Of a stretch of DNA of 64,000 bases, positions 28,625 to 38,594 are shown piece after piece (within the stretch, counting starts at the first letter, position 1; every line of letters starts with the position of its first letter). A program made the translations under genes and the position numbers. Source of the stretch: Marimonas arenosa (lineage in GTDB: Bacteria > Pseudomonadota > Alphaproteobacteria > Rhodobacterales > Rhodobacteraceae); NCBI RefSeq assembly GCF_030848945.1, contig NZ_JANHAX010000003.1, positions 124,001-188,000 of the forward strand. Reading direction: 5' to 3'. Under the pieces are notes generated by a model that saw only the letters and a program-made list of their open reading frames with translations, was not told where the DNA came from and searched no databases.

Positions 28625-31279
28625 GTGACATCTGGCAAATCTGCCGTGACGCCGATGATGGCGCAATTCCTGGAGATCAAGGCCGGCTATCCGGGGGCCT
28701 TGCTGTTCTACCGGATGGGCGATTTCTATGAGCTGTTCTTCGACGATGCGGTGGCGGCGAGCGAAGCGTTGGATATCGCGCTGACCAAGCGCGGCAAACA
28801 CCTGGGCGAGGACATTCCGATGTGCGGCGTGCCGGTGCATTCGGCGGAAGGGTATCTGCTGACGCTGATCCGCAAGGGGTTCCGCGTGGCGGTGTGCGAA
28901 CAGTTGGAAGATCCGGCCGAGGCCAAGAAGCGCGGTTCAAAGGCGGTGGTGAAGCGCGACGTGGTGCGGCTGGTGACGCCGGGCACGCTGACCGAGGAAT
29001 CGCTTCTGGAGGCGCGGCGGCACAATTTTCTGTGTGCCTATGCCGAGGTGAGGGATGCGGCGGCGCTGGCCTGGGTCGATATCTCGACCGGGGCGTTTCA
29101 TGTGCTGCCCTTGTCGCCGGTCCGACTGGGGCCGGAACTGGCACGGCTCGGGCCCTCGGAAGTGGTGGTTTCCGAATCGAAAGAGGCGGATCTGGCAGAA
29201 ACAGTGACAGAATCGGGGGCGTCGATGACGACGCTGGCGCGGTCGGCGTTCGATTCCGCTTCGGCCGAAACGCGGCTGAAAGCGCTGTTCGGGGTCGAGG
29301 CGCTGGAAGCGTTCGGACAGTTTTCACGGGCCGAGTTGTCGGCGATGGGGGCGATCGTCGAATGGTTGGAGATCACCCAGAAGGGCAAGCTGCCGATCCT
29401 GCGGGCGCCGATGCGCGAGGCGGAGGCGCGTGTCATGCAGATCGACGCCGCGACGCGGGCAAACCTGGAGCTGACTCGATCCTTGTCGGGCAAGCGGCAG
29501 GGATCGTTGCTGGCGACGATTGACAGGACGGTCACGGCGGGTGGGGCGCGGCTGTTGGAGCGTCGGTTGTCGAGCCCGTCACGCGTGTCGGAGGTGGTGC
29601 AGGATCGACTGGATGCGGTGGCCTTTGCGCTGGAACAGGGTCGAATTTCGGCGGATTTGCGTGAAGACCTGCGACGCGTTCCCGATCTTGACCGCGCCCT
29701 GTCGCGGTTGGGGTTGGAACGCGGCGGGCCACGGGATCTGACAGCGGTGCGCAATGCGTTGACACAGGCGGATGCGATTGCCAGCGCACTGGGCGAAATG
29801 GGCCTTCCGGCGCTCTTGGCCGAAGCCGTGCAAAGCCTGCGTGGGCATGGCGAGCTGCTGAACCTGCTGGACCAGGCGCTGGTGGCCGAACCGCCCTTGC
29901 TGGCGCGGGATGGCGGGTTCATTGCCGAAGGGTTCGACTTGGAACTGGATGAATGCCGTCGGCTGCGCGACGAAGGCCGCGGGGTGATTGCGGGCATGCA
30001 GGCCGAATACCAAGCGCAGACCGGGATCCAGAGCTTGAAGATCAAGCACAACAACGTGCTGGGCTATTTCGTCGAAGTGACGGCGACCCATGCCGACAAG
30101 ATGCTGTCGGAGCCGCTTTCGGACACGTTCAAGCATCGCCAGACGACGGCCAATCAGGTGCGGTTTACAACCGTTCCGCTGAGCGAGATGGAGACCAGGA
30201 TCCTGAACGCCGGGGGGCGGGCGATCGAGATCGAAAAGCGGCTCTATTCCGGCTTGAGCAGCTCGATCCTGGACGTTTCGGACAAGCTTTACGCGGCGGC
30301 GCGGGGGCTGGCCGAGCTCGATCTGGCCGCCGGCCTCGCCGATCTGGCGCGGGGCGAGAACTGGTGTCGGCCGAAGGTGGACGAAAGCCGCAAGCTGATT
30401 ATCGAGGGCGGGCGGCATCCGGTGGTGGAACAGGCGCTGAAAGCCAGCGGCGAGCCGTTTGTCGCTAATGACTGCGCGCTGGGGGACGGCGAGGATATCT
30501 GGCTGCTGACCGGGCCGAACATGGCCGGTAAATCGACCTTCCTGAGACAGAACGCGCTGATCGCGGTGCTGGCGCAGATGGGATCCTATGTGCCCGCGAC
30601 ACGGGCCGAGATCGGGATGGTCAGCCAGCTGTTTTCCCGCGTCGGTGCGAGCGATGACCTGGCGCGGGGACGGTCGACGTTCATGGTGGAAATGGTCGAG
30701 ACAGCGGCGATTCTCAACCAGGCGGACGATCATGCGCTGGTGATCCTGGACGAAATCGGGCGGGGCACGGCGACGTGGGACGGGCTGTCGATTGCCTGGG
30801 CGACGCTGGAGCATCTGCACGATGTGAACCGCTGCCGGGCCTTGTTCGCGACGCATTACCACGAGATGACCTCGCTGTCGGTGAAACTGGAGCGGGTGGA
30901 GAACGCCACCGTGACGGTGAAGGAGTGGGAGGGCGAAGTGATCTTCCTGCACGAAGTCAGACAAGGCGCCGCGGACCGGTCGTACGGCGTGCAGGTGGCG
31001 AAACTGGCCGGGCTCCCGCCGGCGGTGGTGGCGCGGGCCAAGGTGGTACTGGAGGCGCTGGAAAAAGGGGAGCGCGAGGGGGCGGCGAACCCGAAGGTGC
31101 TGATCGACGATCTGCCGCTGTTTTCGGCCACGGCAGTGCAGGCTTCAACCCCGGCGGCCGAGAAAGAAAGCGCGATTGAGGCCATGTTAGAGACGATTCA
31201 TCCCGACGAGATGACCCCCCGCGAGGCACTGCGGGCGCTGTATGAGCTGAAAGATGCGCTGAAAGGGGAACCGGGCTGA
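28625..31279 (+). CDS. mutS: DNA mismatch repair protein MutS
   Basis: MutS recognises mismatches and starts repair. With GTG 28625 the product has 884 residues; GTG 28646 is an alternative start. The mismatch-binding motif is [15 protein letters not shown] (Phe-X-Glu is FYE). The ATPase domain shows Walker [26 protein letters not shown] and FATHYHEMT. The C-terminal short acidic and helical tail ends with a dimerisation-like segment. A nonamer GTTAGAGAC at 31186 uses the rare codon TTA. Confidence 0.98.
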   Translation: MTSGKSAVTPMMAQFLEIKAGYPGALLFYRMGDFYELFFDDAVAASEALDIALTKRGKHLGEDIPMCGVPVHSAEGYLLTLIRKGFRVAVCEQLEDPAEAKKRGSKAVVKRDVVRLVTPGTLTEESLLEARRHNFLCAYAEVRDAAALAWVDISTGAFHVLPLSPVRLGPELARLGPSEVVVSESKEADLAETVTESGASMTTLARSAFDSASAETRLKALFGVEALEAFGQFSRAELSAMGAIVEWLEITQKGKLPILRAPMREAEARVMQIDAATRANLELTRSLSGKRQGSLLATIDRTVTAGGARLLERRLSSPSRVSEVVQDRLDAVAFALEQGRISADLREDLRRVPDLDRALSRLGLERGGPRDLTAVRNALTQADAIASALGEMGLPALLAEAVQSLRGHGELLNLLDQALVAEPPLLARDGGFIAEGFDLELDECRRLRDEGRGVIAGMQAEYQAQTGIQSLKIKHNNVLGYFVEVTATHADKMLSEPLSDTFKHRQTTANQVRFTTVPLSEMETRILNAGGRAIEIEKRLYSGLSSSILDVSDKLYAAARGLAELDLAAGLADLARGENWCRPKVDESRKLIIEGGRHPVVEQALKASGEPFVANDCALGDGEDIWLLTGPNMAGKSTFLRQNALIAVLAQMGSYVPATRAEIGMVSQLFSRVGASDDLARGRSTFMVEMVETAAILNQADDHALVILDEIGRGTATWDGLSIAWATLEHLHDVNRCRALFATHYHEMTSLSVKLERVENATVTVKEWEGEVIFLHEVRQGAADRSYGVQVAKLAGLPPAVVARAKVVLEALEKGEREGAANPKVLIDDLPLFSATAVQASTPAAEKESAIEAMLETIHPDEMTPREALRALYELKDALKGEPG

Positions 31280-31402
31280 ATCCAGCCCGGCCCAGAATTC
31301 AGGGAAATGTTCCGGAAATAGGGAAAGCGGGATGGAGATCAGACCGGCGGATGCCGCCAATTGCGCCTTGTCTCCTGCACGCGAATGGCGTTTGTTGAGG
31401 CC

Positions 31403-32314
31403 ATGACGACGCTTTTGATCACACATCCCGACTGTCTGAACCACGTCACTCCGCCGGGCCATCCCGAGCAGGTGGCGCGGCTGAAATACATAGAGGCGGC
31501 ACTGGCGCGAATCGAGGGGTTGGACAGGCGCGAAGCGCCGCTTTGCGACGAGGCAGATATATTGCGTTGCCATCCCAGGGCCTATCTCGACGCGATTGCC
31601 ACTAACGGCGCCGGGCAGCTCGATGCCGATACCTGGATGAGCGAGGGATCGTATCAGGCGGCGCGGCGGGCCGTCGGCGGCGCAGTGGCCGCGGTGGACG
31701 CGGTGGTGGCGGGCGAGGTCAGGAACGCGTTTGTGGCGACCCGTCCTCCGGGGCACCATGCCGAGACGGCGAAGCCGATGGGGTTCTGTCTGTTCGGAAA
31801 TGTCTCTATTGCAGCCAAACACGCGCTGGATGGGCACGGGATGAGCCGCGTGGCTGTGATCGATTTCGACGTGCATCACGGCAACGGGACGCAGGATCTG
31901 TTGTGGAACGAGGCGCGGGCGTTTTTCGCGACGTCGCAGCAGATGCCGCTCTGGCCCGGCACGGGTGACCCGAGCGAGCGCGGTGCGCATGACAATGTGC
32001 TGAACGTGCCGCTTGCGCCCGGGACGGGCGGGGCCGAGATGCGGGACGCGTATCAGCGGCAGGTCTTTCCCCGGGTCGACTCGTTCGAACCGGAGATGAT
32101 CCTGATTTCTGCCGGGTTCGATGCCCATGCCGAGGACCCGCTGGCCAACCTCAACTGGGAAACCGAGGATTTCACCTGGCTGACCGAAGAGATCTGCGCG
32201 CTGGCTGACAAACATTGTGGCGGCCGGATCGTATCGGTGCTGGAAGGCGGTTATGATCTCGATGCACTGAGCGAGAGCGTGGCGACACATGTGGCAGGAT
32301 TGATGGCGGGGTAA
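31403..32314 (+). CDS. Histone-deacetylase-family (AcuC/APAH-like) amidohydrolase
   Basis: This 303-residue zinc hydrolase has ATRPPGHHAE, the metal ligands in DFDVHHGNGTQ, GAGFDAH-type SAGFDAHAEDP and LEGGYDLDAL. Such bacterial enzymes deacetylate acetylpolyamines or acetylated proteins; the substrate is not determined here. The start ATG 31403 was preferred over an upstream in-frame ATG because the conserved region begins at once (TTLLITHPDCLNHVTPPGHP). Confidence 0.93.
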   Translation: MTTLLITHPDCLNHVTPPGHPEQVARLKYIEAALARIEGLDRREAPLCDEADILRCHPRAYLDAIATNGAGQLDADTWMSEGSYQAARRAVGGAVAAVDAVVAGEVRNAFVATRPPGHHAETAKPMGFCLFGNVSIAAKHALDGHGMSRVAVIDFDVHHGNGTQDLLWNEARAFFATSQQMPLWPGTGDPSERGAHDNVLNVPLAPGTGGAEMRDAYQRQVFPRVDSFEPEMILISAGFDAHAEDPLANLNWETEDFTWLTEEICALADKHCGGRIVSVLEGGYDLDALSESVATHVAGLMAG

Positions 32315-32716
32315 CCCGTGCAGCGCGGGCAGGCACGCGGCCTACGTGATCTGTCGTAGGTTCTGAAAGAGGGCTTTGGACATGTCGAGCGCGTGGGCGA
32401 TGCGGTTGTCGCTTATCTGCGGTTCTTGAACTTGGTCAGGGTCTCGAACGCGACGGGGTAGGTCGGAAAGGCCCGGACCTCGTCATCGGTCAGGGTGAAG
32501 TTTTGGAAGAAAGCGCCGATCGCACCGGCAGCGACAGCGAACTCGCGCCTTGCCCAAGGCAGCACGCGCGGCGTGCCATGTGGGCCAGCGTCCGGGCCAT
32601 GCCCGTGTCGATGATGCTCGTGAAAGCCGCTTGGGCTGGGCGCTTCGGGACTTCATCCGAATTGAACCCGCGGTTCGGCGCGGGTAAGGTGGCGCGGCGA
32701 ATGATCGGAGGATGAC
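32315..32716 (-). pseudogene. Gap with a frameshifted gene remnant
   Basis: No intact gene fills these 402 bp. On the minus strand one frame reads EVPKRPAQAAFTSIIDTG and MARTLAHMARRACCLGQG, then a second frame reads GAIGAFFQNFTLTDDEVRAF and PTYPVAFETLTKFKNRR before a stop at about 32413, and a third reads SDNRIAHALDMSKALFQNL near 32380. These look like pieces of protein broken by at least two frameshifts. I do not recognise the family. A sequencing error is possible, so the pseudogene call is tentative. Confidence 0.4.
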
Positions 32717-32959
32717 ATGAGTGACCGCCCAGTTTCCGAAATGAGTTTCGAGGAGGCCATGGCCGAGCTGGAGCAGGTCGTAGGCCAGCTGGAGCGGGGC
32801 GACGTGGCGCTGGACGAATCGATCAAGCTTTACGAGCGCGGCGCCGAGTTGAAGAAACGCTGCGAGGCCAAGCTGAAGGAAGCCGAGGAAAAGGTCGCGG
32901 CGATCACGCTTGATGGTGAGGGCAACCCGGCGGGGCTGAAGCCGGTCGAAGGGCTTTGA
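32717..32959 (+). CDS. xseB: Exodeoxyribonuclease VII small subunit
   Basis: The 80-residue product, preceded by GGAGGATGAC, contains SFEEAMAELEQVVGQLERGD and the LYERGAELKKRCEAKL helix typical of XseB. Together with XseA (not in this window) it forms exonuclease VII. It is translationally linked to ispA, whose start is 1 bp after its stop; the xseB-ispA-dxs order is common in proteobacteria. Confidence 0.96.
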   Translation: MSDRPVSEMSFEEAMAELEQVVGQLERGDVALDESIKLYERGAELKKRCEAKLKEAEEKVAAITLDGEGNPAGLKPVEGL

Positions 32960-32960
32960 C

Positions 32961-33869
32961 TTGGCCGACAAGTTCATCATCAAGGAAATCGTGGATCTGG
33001 ACCGCAAGCCTTTTCCGGAGGCGAACGCACAGGCGCGGGAAATCGCGCAAAACCTGATCGCACGGCATCTGGTCGATTTGGACAGCCCGGTCAGTCAGGC
33101 GATGCGCTATGCGAGCAACGGGGGTAAGGGATTGCGGGCCTTTCTGGTGCTGGAGAGTGCCCGGCTTCACGGGATCGGGAGCTCGCGGGCGGGGTTCGCG
33201 GCGGCTGCAATCGAGGCGTTGCATGCCTATAGTCTTGTGCATGACGATCTGCCCTGTATGGACGATGATGACATGCGTCGCGGGCAACCCACCGTGCATC
33301 GCAGATGGGACGAGGCAACTGCCGTTCTGGCCGGTGACGCTCTGCAGTCGTTGGCCTTTCAGTTTCTGGTGCTGTGCGACTGCCCGGCCGGGGCGAAGCT
33401 AACCCTGATCGGGCGGTTCGCCGCAGCGGCCGGTATTCGCGGGATGGTTGGCGGCCAGGAAATGGACATCGCAGCCGAGCGCGCGGCGCAACCGCTGACA
33501 CTCGACGAGATAACCTGCCTGCAGGCCGGAAAGACCGGGGCGCTGATACGCTGGTCGGCTGAGGCAGGAGCGGTCATGGCGGGCGAAAATCATTCCCCTC
33601 TGGGTCGCTATGGAGAGGAGCTTGGTCTGGCCTTCCAGATCTGGGATGATGTGCTGGACGTGGAAGGCGATGCCGAGACCGTGGGCAAGGCCGTCGGCAA
33701 GGACGATGCCGCCGGAAAGGCCACTTTTGTTTCGCACCTGGGTCTTGATGGGGCGAAACGCCGCGCGGCGGAGCTTGTAGAGGCGGCCTGCGACGCCCTA
33801 TCTGTTTACGGTAACGAGGCCGAGACCTTGCGGGAGGCCGCCCGCTTCGTTATCTCGCGCCGGAAGTGA
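32961..33869 (+). CDS. ispA: Farnesyl diphosphate synthase (short-chain prenyl transferase)
   Basis: The enzyme makes C15 farnesyl diphosphate from IPP and DMAPP. The 302-residue protein has the first aspartate-rich motif DDLPCMDDDDMRRG and the second DDVLDVEGD, as well as GGKGLRAFLVLESARL. The best start is TTG at 32961, with MADKFIIKEIVDLDRKPFPE. The first 40 residues look unlike the usual IspA N terminus, so a later start cannot be excluded. It is cotranscribed with xseB and dxs. Confidence 0.95.
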   Translation: MADKFIIKEIVDLDRKPFPEANAQAREIAQNLIARHLVDLDSPVSQAMRYASNGGKGLRAFLVLESARLHGIGSSRAGFAAAAIEALHAYSLVHDDLPCMDDDDMRRGQPTVHRRWDEATAVLAGDALQSLAFQFLVLCDCPAGAKLTLIGRFAAAAGIRGMVGGQEMDIAAERAAQPLTLDEITCLQAGKTGALIRWSAEAGAVMAGENHSPLGRYGEELGLAFQIWDDVLDVEGDAETVGKAVGKDDAAGKATFVSHLGLDGAKRRAAELVEAACDALSVYGNEAETLREAARFVISRRK

Positions 33870-33890
33870 CCGTGCCCTGAAAGGCCACCT

Positions 33891-35819
33891 ATGGCAGACC
33901 GCCCGAATACTCCGTTGCTCGACACCGTGACCGTGCCGGCCGATCTTAAACGGCTGAGCGATGCGCAACTGCATCAACTGGCCGGGGAGCTGCGGGCCGA
34001 GACGATCTCGGCGGTGAGTGAGACCGGTGGGCATCTGGGCGCCGGTCTGGGGGTGGTGGAACTGACCGTCGCCTTGCACGCGGTGTTCGACGCGCCCAAG
34101 GACAAGATCATCTGGGACGTCAGTCACCAGTCTTATCCGCACAAGATCCTGACCGGGCGACGCGACCGGATAAGGACGCTGCGACAGAAAGGCGGTTTGA
34201 GCGGCTTCACCAAGCGGTCGGAAAGCCCGTATGACCCGTTCGGGACGGCGCATTCGTCCACGTCGATTTCCGCTGCGCTGGGATTTGCCGTGGCGCGCGA
34301 CCTGGGCGGAGCCTGCCCCGAGGGGCTGGGCGATGCGATTGCCGTGATCGGTGACGGGGCGATGAGCGCCGGCATGGCTTTTGAGGCGCTGAACAATGCC
34401 GGGCACCTGGGCAAGCGGCTGATCGTCATCCTCAACGACAACGACATGAGCATCGCGCCGCCGGTCGGGGCGTTGTCGAGTTATCTCAGCCGGCTTTATG
34501 CCGAGGCTCCATTCCAGGAATTGAAAGCCGCGGCGAAAGGCGCGGTTTCGCTTTTGCCGGAGCCGTTCCGGGAAGGAGCCAAGCGGGCCAAAGAGATGCT
34601 GAAGGGCATGACGGTTGGCGGCACGTTGTTCGAGGAGCTGGGGTTTTCTTATGTCGGGCCGATCGACGGGCATGATTTCGATCAGCTTCTTCCGGTGCTT
34701 CGCACGGTCAAGCAGCGGGCGGCAGGACCGATCCTGATTCATGTTCTGACCAAGAAGGGCAAGGGTTTTGCCCCGGCCGAACGGGCCGACGACAAGGGCC
34801 ACGCCACGGCGAAATTCGACGTGGTCACCGGCGAGCAGAAGACGGCGCCGTCGAACGCGCCGAGCTATACGTCGGTGTTCGGCCGGACGCTTGTCGAGTT
34901 GGCGGCGCAGGACGACAAGATCTGCGCGGTGACGGCGGCGATGCCGGACGGGACCGGGCTTTCGTTGATGGCTGAACGCTACCCCAGCCGCTGTTTCGAC
35001 GTGAGTATTGCCGAGCAGCACGGCGTGACGTTTTGTGCTGGACTGGCGGCGGCGGGGATGAAACCGTTTTGCGCGATGTATTCGACGTTTTTGCAGCGCG
35101 GCTATGACCAGGTGGTGCATGATGTGGCGCTGCAGAACCTGCCGGTGCGGTTCGCGATTGACCGGGCTGGGCTGGTCGGCGCCGACGGGGCGACGCATGC
35201 CGGGGCGTTCGACATCGCCTATCTGGCCAACCTGCCGAACATGGTGGTGATGGCGGCAAGTGACGAGGCCGAACTGAAGCATATGGTGGCGACGGCGGCC
35301 GCCCATGACAGTGGCCCGATTGCCTTCCGCTATCCACGGGGCGAGGGCGTGGGAGTCGAGATGCCGGAGACGGCCGAAGCGCTTGAGATCGGCAAGGGCC
35401 GGATGGTGCGCGCTGGCAAGGGCGTGGCGATCCTGAGCTTCGGCACACGGCTGTCGGAGGTCATGAAGGCGGTCGAGGCGCTGGAGGCAAAAGGCATTTC
35501 GCCCAGCGTGGCGGATGCCCGCTTTGCCAAGCCACTGGACCGCGACCTGATCCTGAGCCTGGCGGCGGACCACGCGGCACTGATCACCATCGAGGAAGGC
35601 GTCGTCGGCGGATTTGGCAGCCATGTGGGGCAGCTTCTGGCCGATGAGGGCGTGTTCGACAGCGGTTTGAAATTTCGTTCGATGGTGCTGCCGGATGCGT
35701 TCATCGACCAGGCCAGCCCGGCTGAAATGTATGACGAAGCCGGTCTGAACGCCGCGGACATCGAGAAAAAGGTGCTCGATGTGCTGGGCGTGGCGCAGAT
35801 CTCGGGCAAGCGGGCGTGA
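33891..35819 (+). CDS. dxs: 1-deoxy-D-xylulose-5-phosphate synthase
   Basis: This 642-residue thiamine diphosphate enzyme performs the first step of the MEP isoprenoid route. [37 protein letters not shown], the ThDP motif [18 protein letters not shown]...NDNDMSI, and the transketolase-like [19 protein letters not shown] region are present. It follows ispA by 21 bp, so two steps of the pathway are co-expressed. It is convergent with the sodium channel gene at a 3-bp distance. Confidence 0.98.
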   Translation: MADRPNTPLLDTVTVPADLKRLSDAQLHQLAGELRAETISAVSETGGHLGAGLGVVELTVALHAVFDAPKDKIIWDVSHQSYPHKILTGRRDRIRTLRQKGGLSGFTKRSESPYDPFGTAHSSTSISAALGFAVARDLGGACPEGLGDAIAVIGDGAMSAGMAFEALNNAGHLGKRLIVILNDNDMSIAPPVGALSSYLSRLYAEAPFQELKAAAKGAVSLLPEPFREGAKRAKEMLKGMTVGGTLFEELGFSYVGPIDGHDFDQLLPVLRTVKQRAAGPILIHVLTKKGKGFAPAERADDKGHATAKFDVVTGEQKTAPSNAPSYTSVFGRTLVELAAQDDKICAVTAAMPDGTGLSLMAERYPSRCFDVSIAEQHGVTFCAGLAAAGMKPFCAMYSTFLQRGYDQVVHDVALQNLPVRFAIDRAGLVGADGATHAGAFDIAYLANLPNMVVMAASDEAELKHMVATAAAHDSGPIAFRYPRGEGVGVEMPETAEALEIGKGRMVRAGKGVAILSFGTRLSEVMKAVEALEAKGISPSVADARFAKPLDRDLILSLAADHAALITIEEGVVGGFGSHVGQLLADEGVFDSGLKFRSMVLPDAFIDQASPAEMYDEAGLNAADIEKKVLDVLGVAQISGKRA

Positions 35820-35822
35820 GCC

Positions 35823-36614
35823 CTATTTCGCCTGTTTAGAGACTGCTTTCTCCAGCGTGGACAGTTTGGCATCAAGCGCGTTGAGCCGTGCCAGCACCTC
35901 GTCGCGATAGGCGTCGGTGTTGGCGACGTCTTCCTCATGATGCGCCTCTTGCATCGAGTTGACGATGAGGCCGACGACGAGATTCAGCACGATGAAGGTG
36001 GTGGCGAGGATGAAGGGGACGAAAAAGGCCCAGGCATGCGGGTAAACCTCCATCACCGGTCGCACGATACCCATCGACCAGCTTTCCAGTGTCATGATCT
36101 GAAAGAGCGAATAGGCCGAGGCGCCGAGCGTGCCGAACCATTCCGGGAAGCTGTTGGCGAAGAGCTTGGTGGCAATGACCGCTCCGATGTAGAAGATCAG
36201 CCCCATCAGCAGGAAAACCGAACCCATGCCGGGCACGGCCCGCACGAAGCCTTCGACCACACGGCGTAGCGTGGGGGCGACCGAGATCATCCGCAGCACC
36301 CGCAGGATGCGCAGGGCCCGGAGCGCGGAGAAGCCCTGGCCTGCGGGAACCAGCGCGATACCGACGATCACGAAGTCGAACAGGTTCCAGCCGCTGCGGA
36401 AGAACCGGGGACCGAGCGCGATCAGCTTCAACGCCAGTTCGATGACGAAGATCGTGAGACACGCGACGTCGAGGGCGAGAATCAGCGGCCCGACCGCCTG
36501 CATCACTGCCTTCGAGGTCTCGAGCCCGAGGATGACCGCGTTGAACGCGATCACCGCGGTGATGAAATTGGTGAAACGGGGATGAGAGACAAGTGCTTCC
36601 ACGGTCGCGCGCAT
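35823..36614 (-). CDS. Voltage-gated sodium channel (NavAb/NaChBac family)
   Basis: The 263-residue subunit has six transmembrane segments and would act as a tetramer in the inner membrane. The S4 voltage sensor carries arginines at 99, 102, 105 and 108 (RALRILRVLR) in three-residue spacing. The selectivity filter is TLESWSM, residues 175-181, the filter I recall for NavAb, with Glu177 as the key site. The C terminus is a predicted four-helix bundle coiled coil (LDAKLSTLEKAV). Such channels are known from marine Roseobacters and have been linked to motility or pH behaviour in Bacillus. Confidence 0.95.
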   Translation of the reverse strand: MRATVEALVSHPRFTNFITAVIAFNAVILGLETSKAVMQAVGPLILALDVACLTIFVIELALKLIALGPRFFRSGWNLFDFVIVGIALVPAGQGFSALRALRILRVLRMISVAPTLRRVVEGFVRAVPGMGSVFLLMGLIFYIGAVIATKLFANSFPEWFGTLGASAYSLFQIMTLESWSMGIVRPVMEVYPHAWAFFVPFILATTFIVLNLVVGLIVNSMQEAHHEEDVANTDAYRDEVLARLNALDAKLSTLEKAVSKQAK

Positions 36615-36617
36615 CGG

Positions 36618-37472
36618 TCAGCCCTGCTCTTCGGCGAGGAGGGCGCGCAGGCCGTCACGATAGCTGGGATAGAGGAGCTTTACACCGAGCTCGTCGGTGA
36701 TCCGGTCGTTTCGGACGCGTTTCGACTCGGCATAGAAGCTGCGGGCCATCGGGGTCATCTCGGCGGTGGCGTAGTCCTCCTCTGGCGGTAGATCGACGCC
36801 GAGGAGTTCCGCGGCATAGGACAGAACGTCCTGCGGCGGGGCGGGATCGTTGTCGCAGACATTGTAGATGGCGCCCGGGTTGGGGCGTTCGATCGAGGCC
36901 AATAGCACCTGCGCAATATCGTCGACATGGATGCGTGAGAAGACCTGGTTTTCCTTGATAATGCGCCGGGCGGTGCCGCGGCGGACCTTGGCAAAGGGGC
37001 CTCGGCCGGGGCCATAAATGCCGGCGAGGCGGAAGATATGCAGCGGCAGGCCTTGCTCCTGCCATTGCGCCTCGGCCTTGACGCGGTGGTGGCCGCGTTT
37101 GGTGGCGGGTGTGAGCGGTGTGCTCTCATCGACCCAGTTGCCCTGGTGGTCGCCATAAACTCCGGTGGTGGAGAGATAGCCGACCCATTCGAGGTTAGGC
37201 AAAAGTTCAGCCATGTTAGAGCCTAGTTCCGCGATCACCGGGTCGCCATTTTCGTCCGGCGCGGCGGAGAGCAGCAGGTGAGTGGCCTCGCGCAGCGCAG
37301 GCCGTGGGTCGGACCCGGGCCAGAGCACGGGAGTGACGCCCGCGGCCTGCAGGGCAGCAAATTTCGCGGGATTGCGGGTGGTGCCGATAAGGCGCCAGCC
37401 CCGCGGGCCGAGGAGGCGGGCGAGAGCAGCCGCGGAGAAGCCATGGCCGAAGGTGAAGAGCGTCTTTGTCAT
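36618..37472 (-). CDS. NAD(P)-dependent epimerase/dehydratase-like (YeeZ-type) protein
   Basis: The 284-residue protein begins with a Rossmann motif variant, FTFGHGFSAAALARLLGPRG. It has YLSTTGVYGDHQGNWVDEST and RLAGIYGPGRGPF, the pattern of extended SDR proteins; the usual YxxxK site is modified, which is also true of many YeeZ-like members. The function is unknown. It shares a strand with the ion channel, only 3 bp upstream of it. Confidence 0.85.
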   Translation of the reverse strand: MTKTLFTFGHGFSAAALARLLGPRGWRLIGTTRNPAKFAALQAAGVTPVLWPGSDPRPALREATHLLLSAAPDENGDPVIAELGSNMAELLPNLEWVGYLSTTGVYGDHQGNWVDESTPLTPATKRGHHRVKAEAQWQEQGLPLHIFRLAGIYGPGRGPFAKVRRGTARRIIKENQVFSRIHVDDIAQVLLASIERPNPGAIYNVCDNDPAPPQDVLSYAAELLGVDLPPEEDYATAEMTPMARSFYAESKRVRNDRITDELGVKLLYPSYRDGLRALLAEEQG

Positions 37473-37520
37473 GCAGCACTAACTGCGCTGTGCCGGAGCG
37501 GTTTTCAAGGGTGACGGGCC

Positions 37521-37569
37521 GCCCCCTCCGGAGAGCGCCCGCCCACCCACCCCGCTCTCCGGAGGGGGC
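37521..37569. repeat. Perfect 17-bp inverted repeat with 15-nt C-rich loop
   Basis: GCCCCCTCCGGAGAGCG pairs with CGCTCTCCGGAGGGGGC over all 17 bases. No T-run follows on either strand, so it is not a standard intrinsic terminator. Each arm contains the palindrome CTCCGGAG. It could stabilise RNA ends, bind a protein, or be a mobile palindromic repeat. Confidence 0.8.
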
Positions 37570-37614
37570 TTGGACTGAAACCGATGGGTCCGGACCTGGC
37601 GGAGCGGTTGCTAG

Positions 37615-37635
37615 AGTATTTCTGGCAAGATGAAG
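37615..37635 (+). repeat. AGTATTT...AAGATGAA intergenic element, copy 2
   Basis: AGTATTT at 37615-37621 and AAGATGAAG ending at 37635, 8 nt from the stop codon of the minus-strand RarD gene. A GGTCCGGACC palindrome sits upstream at about 37588. Confidence 0.55.
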
Positions 37636-37642
37636 AGGGGGG

Positions 37643-38533
37643 TCACCCTGCGCGGCGGAGTTGGCGCAGCATGGCGACGGTGTAGAGCACGAGCGCGGCC
37701 CAGATCATCGGGAAAGCGATCATGCGGGCGGTGCCGAAGGGTTCGCCGAAGACGAAGACGCCGATGAGCATGATCATGGTTGGCGCAATGTATTGCAGGA
37801 TACCGATGGTCGAGAGCCGCAGCCGCTTGGCCCCGTTGGCATAGAGCAGAAGCGGCACCGCGGTGGCGACGCCGCCGGCGAGGAGCAACGCGGTGTTGTA
37901 CCCCCCGGTGGCGAAGAAATGTCCCTGCCCCGTGACAGCGAGCCAGAGAATGTAGCCGAGCGCCAGCGGGGTCAGGATGAGGATTTCCAGCAGGAACCCC
38001 TGATTGGGTCCGATGGGCAGAGTGCGTTTGAAAAAAGCATAAAAGCCCCAACTGAGCGTGAGTCCGAGTGCGGCCCAGGGAAGGGTGCCGGATTCGAAAG
38101 TGAGCACCAGCACCGCCAAGGCGGCAAGCACGATGGCGAGTTTCTGCAGCGGCAGGAGACGTTCGCCGAGCAGCACAGCGCCCAGGAAGATCGAAAACAG
38201 TGGATTGATGTAATAGCCGAGGGCGGCGTCGAGCGCGCGGTCTTCGGCGATGGACCAGACATAGATCCCCCAGTTGACCGAGACGAGGGCGGCGGTGACG
38301 CAGCCCATGGCGAGCATCCGCGGGGTGCTGAGCGCGGTGCGGATGTCGGCGGTGCGACCCATCAGGATCAGGACGCCGCCGGCAATCGGCAGCGACCACA
38401 GGATGCGGTGGGCGACGACCTCGGCCGCGGGGATATGCGACAATGCCTTGAGATAGAGCGGCAGGAAGCCCCAGAACCCGTAGGCGCCGAGCGCGAAGGC
38501 GAGCCCTTGGGGCGTGTCGCGGTTGTCCTGCAT
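37643..38533 (-). CDS. rarD: RarD-type EamA/DMT permease
   Basis: The 296-residue product has ten hydrophobic segments in two EamA repeats. The motifs AYGFWGFLPLYLKALSHIPA, EVVAHRILWSLP, GYYINPLF and LQYIAPTMIMLIGVFVFGEPF are those of RarD. Start ATG 38533 has a GGAGGAG site. The family exports or imports small metabolites; the substrate is unknown. It follows the SARDH-like gene by about 60 bp on the same strand. Confidence 0.92.
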   Translation of the reverse strand: MQDNRDTPQGLAFALGAYGFWGFLPLYLKALSHIPAAEVVAHRILWSLPIAGGVLILMGRTADIRTALSTPRMLAMGCVTAALVSVNWGIYVWSIAEDRALDAALGYYINPLFSIFLGAVLLGERLLPLQKLAIVLAALAVLVLTFESGTLPWAALGLTLSWGFYAFFKRTLPIGPNQGFLLEILILTPLALGYILWLAVTGQGHFFATGGYNTALLLAGGVATAVPLLLYANGAKRLRLSTIGILQYIAPTMIMLIGVFVFGEPFGTARMIAFPMIWAALVLYTVAMLRQLRRAG

Positions 38534-38594
38534 GGCGCCGTGTCTCCTCCGCCTCCGCATATCGTGGGACGGGCGGATGTTCCAGTCGTGGCGA

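Larger units (their letters stand above)
37473..37642. other. Intergenic stretch with two repeat elements
   Basis: The gap between the epimerase and RarD genes contains a perfect 17-bp inverted repeat (37521-37537 and 37553-37569) and copy 2 of the AGTATTT element (37615-37635). I see no open gene. The promoter for the epimerase gene must lie in the first 100 bp or upstream of rarD. Confidence 0.6.

Noticed and set aside
32483..33007. 174-codon minus-strand frame over xseB and the upstream gap
   Set aside because: It is antisense to xseB in its first half, and the frame differs from those with protein-like fragments in the gap.
33798..35624. 608-codon minus-strand frame antisense to dxs
   Set aside because: dxs motifs are unambiguous on the plus strand.
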